NCBI GenBank assembly: GCA_012964265.1
Contig: DTUH01000297.1
Coordinates: 1 to 6,494, forward strand
Source: Candidatus Lambdaproteobacteria bacterium
GTDB taxonomy: Bacteria; SAR324; NAC60-12
Length of the DNA: 6,494 nucleotides
Direction: 5' to 3'
The notes under the pieces are model-generated. The model was not told where the DNA came from, searched no databases, and saw only the letters and a list, made by a program, of their open reading frames with translations. A program made the position numbers and the translations under genes. This document shows positions 1 through 5,900 of this stretch, one piece after another. Every line of letters begins with the position of its first letter. Within the stretch, counting starts at the first letter, position 1.

Positions 1-52
1 GGAACGATTTAAAAAATGCAGTATCTTGATAACACATAAAATTAGTTAAGCA
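1..52 (+). other. Non-coding stretch upstream of rpmH
   Basis: This AT-rich stretch has no open frame that can be supported. It holds no recognisable DnaA box and no convincing promoter pair. The best -10-like hexamer is TAAAAT at 37-42, five of six against TATAAT, but nothing resembling a -35 element lies at the proper distance. No clear Shine-Dalgarno sequence precedes the rpmH ATG at 53; the bases just before it read TTAAGCA. The rpmH promoter may lie partly outside the window. Confidence 0.5.
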
Positions 53-187
53 ATGAAACGTACTTTCCAGCCAAACAACCGGCGACGCAAGAAAAAACAC
101 GGGTTCCGTGCCCGCATGGCGACTCCTGGAGGCCGCAGGGTAATAAAACGTCGACGCGCCAAAGGCAGAAAACGCCTCAGTGCATGA
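53..187 (+). CDS. rpmH: 50S ribosomal protein L34
   Basis: This gene encodes a 44-residue, extremely basic protein of the large ribosomal subunit. It begins MKRTFQP, carries the family signature HGFRARMAT at residues 16-24, and ends with the Arg/Lys-rich helix RRRAKGRKRLSA. Length and sequence match bacterial L34 along the whole chain, so the call is very secure. The family binds 23S rRNA. The ATG at 53 is fixed by homology because L34 proteins start with MKRTFQP, although no Shine-Dalgarno sequence is evident. Its TGA stop overlaps the rnpA start as ATGA (184-187), the usual head of the rpmH-rnpA-yidD-yidC cluster. Such coupling ties RNase P protein output to that of a ribosomal protein. Confidence 0.97.
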   Translation: MKRTFQPNNRRRKKKHGFRARMATPGGRRVIKRRRAKGRKRLSA

Positions 188-546
188 GCTTGCAGAACAC
201 TTTCCCAAAAGAAGTCCGGCTAAGTCATGGCCCAACTATTCGGGAAGTCTTCGAGCAGGGTGTCTATCAATCTTTGGGACCGATTGGTGTCAAATACAAG
301 ATGGCAGAAGCTGAGTCCAGCCGTTTTTCAATCTCCGTTAAAAAGAAGGTCGGAAATGCCCCTTGTCGAAATCAGATCAAACGATTTATAAGGGAAGCAG
401 TTCGTCAAGAACGATCCCGCTTGAATCACGCATACGACATTTGTTTTTTTATAACCAACCCCCCAAAGCGCAATTTGGAATCTGCTTATGTCCTGCGTCA
501 GGTAAGACGATTATTCAACAATTTAAACCATAAAGCTAGTGGCTGA
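184..546 (+). CDS. rnpA: Ribonuclease P protein component
   Basis: This gene encodes a 120-residue basic protein, the usual size for RnpA, which assists the RNase P RNA in removing 5' leaders from precursor tRNAs. The N-terminal stretch FPKEVRL (residues 7-13) followed by IREVFEQG (19-26) matches the family start. The RNA-binding signature lies at residues 62-71 and fits RNxxKRxxRE as RNQIKRFIRE. The position after Asn63 is Gln64, where most homologues have Arg (RNR). The strand KYKMAEAESSRFSISVKKKVG and the tail containing LRQVRRLFNNL also fit the fold. The start overlaps the rpmH stop by four bases and lacks its own Shine-Dalgarno sequence, so translation is probably coupled. The end overlaps the possible GTG start of yidD. 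Confidence 0.95.
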   Translation: MSLQNTFPKEVRLSHGPTIREVFEQGVYQSLGPIGVKYKMAEAESSRFSISVKKKVGNAPCRNQIKRFIREAVRQERSRLNHAYDICFFITNPPKRNLESAYVLRQVRRLFNNLNHKASG

Positions 547-892
547 AGCGGAAAATAAGATGCAAATTTTGGCAGTGCCAACTATTCAGGACTGCCGCGA
601 GTTTTATAATGACGAGACAAAAAGCAACTTCCCACGCAGCTTGATGGTGAGTTTCATCAAGGCATATCGATATTGGCTGTCTCCGCTGCTGCCGGCATCC
701 TGCAGATTTTATCCGAGTTGTTCAGCCTATGCGCTGGAATCCTATCAAAGACTTGGTTTCTGGAAGGGAACGTATCTGAGCTTGTGGCGGATATTGAAGT
801 GTAATCCTTTTCATCCTGGAGGTATTGATCCTGTTCCCGGAAACTCGGATTCCTCGGCAGCGCATTACACGGAAATTTCTGAAAGAAAATAA
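539..892 (+). CDS. yidD: Membrane protein insertion efficiency factor YidD
   Basis: The core is an unmistakable YidD (DUF37, haemolytic-protein-like family). Counting from the GTG at 539, SFIKAYRYWLSPLLP lies at residues 38-52, then CRFYPSCSAYALE with Cys55 and Cys61, GFWKG (73-77), and a third conserved cysteine in the LKCNPFHPGG block at 86-95. YidD is a small inner-membrane-associated protein thought to assist YidC-dependent insertion. Typical members have about 70-85 residues and start just before the amphipathic helix. This frame gives 117 residues, with about 35 unrecognised residues ahead of the core. Three starts are possible: GTG 539 (overlapping rnpA by 8 bases), ATG 560 (with GGA at 550-552, 7 bases upstream), and ATG 644 (82 residues, canonical length, no visible Shine-Dalgarno). 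The family call is firm but the start is uncertain. The TAA lies 16 bases before yidC. Confidence 0.92.
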   Translation: MAEAENKMQILAVPTIQDCREFYNDETKSNFPRSLMVSFIKAYRYWLSPLLPASCRFYPSCSAYALESYQRLGFWKGTYLSLWRILKCNPFHPGGIDPVPGNSDSSAAHYTEISERK

Positions 893-908
893 AACTCAAT
901 TTTATTCT

Positions 909-2678
909 ATGGATAAAAATACTCTACTTGCAGTTGTTCTCTCCGGCGCCATCATGATCGGCTGGTATGCTATTTTTCCACCACCGGAACCGCCGCTGAA
1001 CAACGTTGTCAACACAGTCGATCAGACGTTAACTGATCAGAACGCTGTTTCATCTAGAACAGATTCTTCGGAGCTTAAATACGCTGATTCCAACCTTAGT
1101 ACGGCAGCACCTTTGTCCTCAATAGCGGAAGTTGACAGCAGTTTGCCTTCAAAAGAAGTCGTTATTGAAACAGAAAATTACCGTCTCATTTTAGACACAC
1201 GGGGCGGGATCGGGAAAAGTCTGCAGTTAAAGCATTTTAAACATACCAAGCCCCGTCTTACCCTGAGTACATGGTTTCCATTTTTGACGAGTTTTATCGG
1301 CCCCGATTATCGAGATGAAGTCACAGCAGGAAATCGTGTACAGATGTTCGGCAATCATCTGGAAGAAGTACCTGCTTTTACCCAAGAGTTTATAAACGAC
1401 GCAAAAACAAGCGCTTTATTCCGCAATGCAGTCTTTGCCTCAAGCGCGGAGAATCTTGTGCTGGAAGAAGGTGAAGGAAATGTCACACTGACTCTAACCT
1501 CTCCGATAGTGAACGGTCTCCAATTGATCAAGATTTTTGAGGTGACTCCTGCTAGTTATATTTTGAATTATCGTGTGCAGTTGATCAATCGTTCGGATGA
1601 AGTACGTGCTCTGGAAGTACTTTATTTTTTTGGTGAACAGCGCCTTTCAGACAGTAACGGAGGAATGCAACAGGTTTCTCACGAAGGGCCAGTTTTCTTT
1701 TTTGATGAAAGTCTGCAAACAGAAAGTACAGACAACATAGAAAACGAACTTCCTGTCACCCAAATGAAATGGTTGGGAGTGGAAGACCAATATTTCATCA
1801 GTGCGACTGTACCGATGACTACGGTGAGGAATGGATTTTTCCGGGCAGGCACGTACCTGTCTGAACCACAACGCAATGTTCAAAGTGAAAGAAAATTGTC
1901 TCCCTATTTTGGTGTTGCTCTACCGCCGACAAATTTGCAGCCGAACCTGCTGGTTGAGTCTGAATTCAAAATGTATTACGGCCCCAAAGAAGATGAAGAG
2001 TTAATGAAATTTGGGCACAACCTTGTGGTCTCTCATGACATGACCCTGGAAGTGCTGGCTGGGCCACTGCTTGATTTACTGCGCATGATCTACGGATATG
2101 TCGGCAATTACGGAGTTGCTATCATTATTTTAACAATTATCGTACGTTTAGTTTTGTTTCCTTTGACTTACAAGGGAATGAAAAGTATGAAACGCATGCA
2201 GCAGCTTTCTCCGCGGATGAAGAAGTTGCAGGCAAAGTACAAAAATAATAAGGAAAAGCTGAACAAGGAAATGATGGGGCTTTACCGCAAAAACCGGGTA
2301 AATCCGCTTGGTGGTTGTTTGCCGATGCTGCTCCAGCTTCCAGTGTTTTTCGCGCTTTATAGCTCACTTTCGAGTGCAGTTGAATTGCGGCATGCTCCTT
2401 TCATCTTATGGATCAGTGATTTGTCGCAACCGGACGGATTAGGAATCACCCCTTTGTTGATGGGAGCATCCATGTACTTTCAACAAAAATTGACTCCGCA
2501 AACGGCGATGATGGATTCCACTCAAGCGAAAGTCATGCAGATGCTGCCGTTCATTTTTACTATCTTTACCTTTACCTTTCCATCAGGTTTGACGCTGTAT
2601 TGGGTGACAAGCAATATCCTTTCAATTGCACAACAGCAGATCATCAACCGCATCAAAACTCCAGAAATGCAGGACTGA
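909..2678 (+). CDS. yidC: Membrane protein insertase YidC (Oxa1 family)
   Basis: This gene encodes a 589-residue inner-membrane insertase acting alone or with SecYEG. Residues 4-23 form the first membrane helix, followed by a Pro/Ser/Thr-rich linker. A periplasmic beta-domain of the Gram-negative type spans about 84-370 and includes WLGVEDQYF at 288-296. The conserved Oxa1 core follows. TM2 at about 401-420 holds Arg413, which aligns with the essential groove arginine of the family (Arg366 in E. coli). The charged cytoplasmic hairpin is at about 422-464, TM3 at 466-489 with NPLGGCLPMLLQLPVF, and the last helices at about 511-526, 545-558 and 559-577, including the SGLTLYW motif. The C-terminal tail is short. 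The frame opens upstream to a TTG at 825, but ATG 909 is chosen because the anchor helix follows directly and the TTG would overlap yidD by 68 bases. No clear Shine-Dalgarno is seen, so coupling to yidD is likely. Confidence 0.96.
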   Translation: MDKNTLLAVVLSGAIMIGWYAIFPPPEPPLNNVVNTVDQTLTDQNAVSSRTDSSELKYADSNLSTAAPLSSIAEVDSSLPSKEVVIETENYRLILDTRGGIGKSLQLKHFKHTKPRLTLSTWFPFLTSFIGPDYRDEVTAGNRVQMFGNHLEEVPAFTQEFINDAKTSALFRNAVFASSAENLVLEEGEGNVTLTLTSPIVNGLQLIKIFEVTPASYILNYRVQLINRSDEVRALEVLYFFGEQRLSDSNGGMQQVSHEGPVFFFDESLQTESTDNIENELPVTQMKWLGVEDQYFISATVPMTTVRNGFFRAGTYLSEPQRNVQSERKLSPYFGVALPPTNLQPNLLVESEFKMYYGPKEDEELMKFGHNLVVSHDMTLEVLAGPLLDLLRMIYGYVGNYGVAIIILTIIVRLVLFPLTYKGMKSMKRMQQLSPRMKKLQAKYKNNKEKLNKEMMGLYRKNRVNPLGGCLPMLLQLPVFFALYSSLSSAVELRHAPFILWISDLSQPDGLGITPLLMGASMYFQQKLTPQTAMMDSTQAKVMQMLPFIFTIFTFTFPSGLTLYWVTSNILSIAQQQIINRIKTPEMQD

Positions 2679-2719
2679 TGACCTGGCTGAATCAGTCCAA
2701 GTCTGCATTTTCATTTTTT
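2667..2719 (+). terminator. Putative intrinsic terminator at the end of yidC
   Basis: A perfect 8-bp inverted repeat, GGACTGAT (2672-2679) and ATCAGTCC (2691-2698), surrounds an 11-base loop and includes the yidC TGA stop at 2676-2678. The bases just outside can extend the stem: ATGCA (2667-2671) can pair with TGCAT (2704-2708), leaving AAGTC (2699-2703) as a one-sided bulge. T-runs follow at 2708-2711 and 2714-2719. Hairpin plus T-tract at the end of the cluster is what a Rho-independent terminator looks like. The bulge and the overlap with the coding end make it imperfect, so confidence is moderate. Confidence 0.5.
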
Positions 2720-2735
2720 CTATTACTCTAATAAC

Positions 2736-2764
2736 TTGATTTCGAGTAGAGTTTCTGTTCTACT
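2736..2764 (+). promoter_or_regulatory. Weak sigma-70-like promoter candidate for gltB
   Basis: TTGATT (2736-2741) and TCTACT (2759-2764) are separated by exactly 17 bases and each matches four of six consensus positions of TTGACA and TATAAT. An overlapping alternative is TTGTTA (2765-2770) with TACAGT (2790-2795), at a spacing of 19. A promoter is expected somewhere after the yidC terminator, but matches of this quality occur by chance in AT-rich DNA. The candidate -10 also forms one arm of a 6-bp hairpin, AGTAGA 2745-2750 with TCTACT 2759-2764. Treat this as a guess from position and spacing. Confidence 0.2.
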
Positions 2765-2784
2765 TTGTTAGTTAATGCGTCTAA

Positions 2785-2804
2785 TCGTGTACAGTGTAAC
2801 ACGA
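2785..2804. repeat. Inverted repeat TCGTGT-N8-ACACGA
   Basis: The arms TCGTGT (2785-2790) and ACACGA (2799-2804) are perfect complements around an 8-base spacer. The smaller palindrome TACA-G-TGTA (2790-2798) overlaps the spacer. The dyad sits just downstream of, or across, the promoter candidates for gltB, which is where an operator would lie. No regulator family can be assigned from the sequence, and a 6-bp dyad can arise by chance. Confidence 0.3.
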
Positions 2805-2841
2805 AAACAGTCTCTGTCATTGCAGTAATTGAAGGAGATGT

Positions 2842-2859
2842 TTTAAAGGCTGCTTTAAA
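2842..2859. repeat. Inverted repeat TTTAAAG-GCTG-CTTTAAA in the gltB leader
   Basis: Two 7-base arms, TTTAAAG (2842-2848) and CTTTAAA (2853-2859), pair perfectly around a GCTG tetraloop. No T-run follows, so it is not a terminator. Parts of this hairpin can pair elsewhere instead: AAGGCT (2846-2851) with AGCCTT (2882-2887), or GCTG (2849-2852) with CAGC (2861-2864). It could be an RNA leader hairpin, an operator, or a chance AT-rich palindrome. Confidence 0.4.
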
Positions 2860-2890
2860 TCAGCGAAATAGTAATTACAAAAGCCTTAGA

Positions 2891-2905
2891 CTTAAAGAGT
2901 TTAAG
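2891..2905. repeat. Inverted repeat CTTAAA-GAG-TTTAAG in the gltB leader
   Basis: The 6-base arms CTTAAA (2891-2896) and TTTAAG (2900-2905) are perfect complements around GAG. The element resembles the TTTAAA-cored repeat at 2842-2859, with centres about 48 bases apart. It ends 15 bases before the gltB ribosome binding site at 2921. Function is unknown: it may be a leader hairpin or a half of a paired protein-binding site. Confidence 0.35.
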
Positions 2906-2920
2906 CGTAGAAGTCAAAAC

Positions 2921-2930
2921 AGGTAGGTGA
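2921..2930 (+). promoter_or_regulatory. Ribosome binding site of gltB
   Basis: AGGTAGGTGA includes AGGTGA (2925-2930), complementary to the 3' end of typical bacterial 16S rRNA, with seven bases before ATG 2938. It supports that start. The gltB frame is closed upstream by TAG at 2908-2910, and no other start codon lies between that stop and 2938. It is the clearest Shine-Dalgarno sequence in front of any gene in this window. Confidence 0.7.
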
Positions 2931-2937
2931 ATTTTTC

Positions 2938-5900
2938 ATGAAGTTTCAATATCCGGAAAAGCAGGGTCTTTACGACCCCCAATTTGAACACGACAGTTGC
3001 GGTGTGGGATTTGTGGTGCAGATAAAGAACCATAAATCTCACCATATTGTTCAGCAGGGTTTACGTTTACTCTGTAATCTGGATCACCGTGGTGCGTTGG
3101 GTGCGGATCCAGAGACAGGAGACGGTTCCGGAATTATGATTCAAATTCCCCATCAATTTTTTGTTGAAGAATGTCAAAAAGCCGGTTTTTATCTTCCGGA
3201 AGCAGGTGAGTATGGAATTGCCTCAATTTTCCTTCCGCAGGATCCTTTCGCCCAGAGACATTGCGGTGCCGTGATTGAAAGTCATATCGTTGAAAAAGGC
3301 ATGGATCTTCTGGGTTGGCGTGATGTTCCGATTGATCTTGATTATGTGGGGAAACAGGCACGTTCCTCGATGCCTGCATTAAGGCAGTTGTTTATGGGTC
3401 GCCGCAGATTGGAAAATTATGACCAGGAAAAATTCGAACGCAAATTGTACATCACACGCAAAGCAATCCGCACTTCTCTGCAGGATGTAGATGGTTTTAT
3501 AATTACCAGCATGTCTTCACGAACAATTGTGTATAAAGGCATGTTGATTCCTCATCAGATGAAACACTTTTTCCCGGATTTGTCAGACTCACGAATGCAA
3601 AGTGCTCTGGCCTTGGTTCACACACGTTTCCCAACAAACACTTTTCCACGCTGGGATCTGGTTCAGCCTTTCCGAAACTTGGCACACAACGGTGAAATAA
3701 ATACATTGCGCGGTAATATCAACCGGATGGTGGGAAGGCGAGCGAATTTAAAGTCCCCTTTATATGAAGATATCAGCGAACTGCTGCCTATCATTATTCC
3801 AAGAGGCAGTGACTCTGCCTGCATGGATAATGTTTTCGAATTCTTGATTCAATCAGGATATTCACTTGCGCATGCCATGATGATGCTTGTTCCGGAAGCA
3901 TGGGAGCATAATCCGGATATGACTGAGGAAAAGCAAGCATTTTATGAATACCATGAACACTTAATGGAGTCTTGGGATGGCCCGGCTTCACTTGCTTTTA
4001 CCAACGGTGTTCAAATTGGTGCGATCCTGGATAGAAATGGATTGCGTCCATCACGCTATGTGGTAACCAAAGATGATCTGGTAATCGTGGCATCCGAGGT
4101 AGGAGCGGTACACGTTGTTCCGGAGAAGATCAAATACAAAGGTCGTTTACAGCCCGGAAAGATGCTTCTAGTTGATACTGAAGTGGGACGCATAATTGAT
4201 GATAAAGAACTAAAAGCAGACATTTGCAGCAGCCAACCTTATGCGAAATGGCTCAAAGATAATGTTTTACAACTGTCAGATTTACCAAAACCGAAAGAAG
4301 TCCCGGGAACTGATTTTGACACACTGTTATTGAGACAGAAGATTTTTGGCTATACTTCAGAGGATCTTAACCTGCTTTTGACTCCAATGGTGGAAAATGG
4401 TGCTGAGGCCGCAGGTTCAATGGGCAACGATACACCGCTGGCAGTGTTATCGGATAGTCCAAGACTGCTGTACGATTATTTCAAGCAGATTTTCGCGCAG
4501 GTAAGCAATCCTCCTATTGATGCCATACGTGAGGAATTAGTGATGTCACTTACCAGCCGTTTGGGGCATGAAAGAAACATACTTGATCCCAGGCCTGAAC
4601 ACGCCCGTATGCTTAAACTTTACCATCCAATACTGAGCAATGAACAACTTGCACAAATCAAGGAACTGGACAAGCAGGATTTTTACGCAACCACTTTAAG
4701 CATGCTGTTTGCTGCAGAAGCCGGCACAGACGGTTTGGCAATAGCTCTATACAAACTTTGCCTGCAAGCGGAAAACGCGGTTAAGTCCGGTAGTGCCTTT
4801 CTTGTTTTAAGTGACCGTGGAGCGGGTAAAGAGCAGGTTCCAATTCCGGCTTTGCTGGCAGTATCCGCAGTACATCATCATTTAATTCTCAAACGAAAAC
4901 GCTACAAAACAGGAATAATTGTTGAAACAGGAGAAGCACGGGAAGTTGCACATTTTTGTTTATTGATCAGTTACGGAGCAGGTGCGATCAATCCATATCT
5001 CGCTTTTGAAACTTTTGCACAAATGATAAGGAAAAAAGCTTTGCCTAAAGAATTGACTCGCAAAAAAGCAAATGAGAATTATTTTAAAGCCATCCGCAAA
5101 GGCATGTATAAAGTTTTTTCCAAAATGGGTATTTCCACCATTCAAAGTTACCGCGGGGCACAAATTTTTGAAGCAATAGGCCTGAATGAAGATCTGATAC
5201 AAGGACATTTTTCCGGTACTCCTTCCAGAATAAGTGGTATCGGTATAGAGGAAATTGCGCAGGAATCATTATTGAGACACGAGACTGCTCTGGAGGAAAC
5301 TACTGATACAAACAGCATCCTCCCCGGAGGCGGATTTTATAATTGGCGTCGTCGAGGTGAATTTCATCAGATAAATCCGGTGATGTCGAACACACTGCAG
5401 AAAGCAGTACGCAAAAAAAGTCAAGACGCATACGATGAGTACTCAAGTCTGGTCAATGACCAAAAGCAACGCTTTTCCACACCAAGGAGTTTGTTTGAGT
5501 TTGCAGAAGGAACTCCAATTAGGCTTGATGAGGTGGAACCTGCAACTGAGATCGTCAAACGATTTGTGACCGGAGCAATGTCATTCGGTTCCATCAGCAT
5601 TGAATCACACGAAACTCTGGCAATCGCGATGAACCACATCGGAGCCCGAAGCAATAGCGGCGAAGGTGGTGAAGACTCCGGACGTTTTATAAAACGACCC
5701 AATGGTGACTGGCCGGTGAGCAATGTGAAGCAAGTAGCGTCCGGACGTTTCGGAGTCACTATCCACTATCTGGTCAACTGCAACGAACTCCAAATCAAAG
5801 TGGCACAGGGTGCAAAACCGGGAGAAGGTGGACAACTGCCAGGAAATAAAGTAAGTGAGGAAATTGCAAAAGTCAGGAATTCGACCCCCGGAGTGACATT

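Larger units (their letters stand above)
2679..2937 (+). other. Intergenic region between yidC and gltB, including the gltB leader
   Basis: These 259 bases contain no supportable gene. The first 40 bases hold the putative terminator. The middle part holds weak promoter-like hexamers and short inverted repeats, and the last 100 bases hold TTTAAA-type inverted repeats and the gltB ribosome binding site. A 17-codon frame starts at ATG 2775 and ends at TAA 2826-2828, but it has no Shine-Dalgarno sequence and no recognisable content. A consensus-like AAGGAG at 2832-2837 is not followed by a usable start at the proper distance; the adjacent ATG 2838 meets a stop after two codons. I see no match to a riboswitch class I know. 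Confidence 0.6.

Noticed and set aside
1..52. Replication origin or dnaA-linked sequence upstream of rpmH
   Set aside because: The cluster often lies near the origin, but these 52 bases show no DnaA box (TTATCCACA-like) and are too short to judge.
657..899. An 80-residue minus-strand open frame across yidD
   Set aside because: It is antisense to the conserved YidD core and shows no recognisable protein features.
825..908. Upstream TTG start extending YidC by 28 residues
   Set aside because: It would overlap yidD by 68 bases and place a charged stretch before the membrane anchor. ATG 909 puts the anchor helix directly at the N-terminus, as in the family.
2775..2828. A 17-codon open frame as a possible leader peptide of gltB
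   Set aside because: It has no Shine-Dalgarno sequence and no run of Glu or Gln codons (only two Gln), and it overlaps a promoter candidate. Nothing supports translation.
2832..2846. AAGGAG followed by ATG TTT TAA as a mini-gene
   Set aside because: The ATG directly abuts the Shine-Dalgarno-like bases with no spacer and the frame is two codons long. It is probably chance.
2780..2937. Glutamine riboswitch (glnA RNA) or another known riboswitch before gltB
   Set aside because: I could not recognise the conserved core of the glnA or downstream-peptide RNAs or of any other class I know. An Rfam covariance search of 2679-2940 would be decisive.
5421..5759. A 112-residue open frame on the minus strand inside gltB
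   Set aside because: It lies wholly antisense to a strongly conserved FMN-domain region of GltB, has no recognisable domain, and no ribosome binding site was noted. It is a shadow of the real gene, as are the other minus-strand frames in gltB and yidC.
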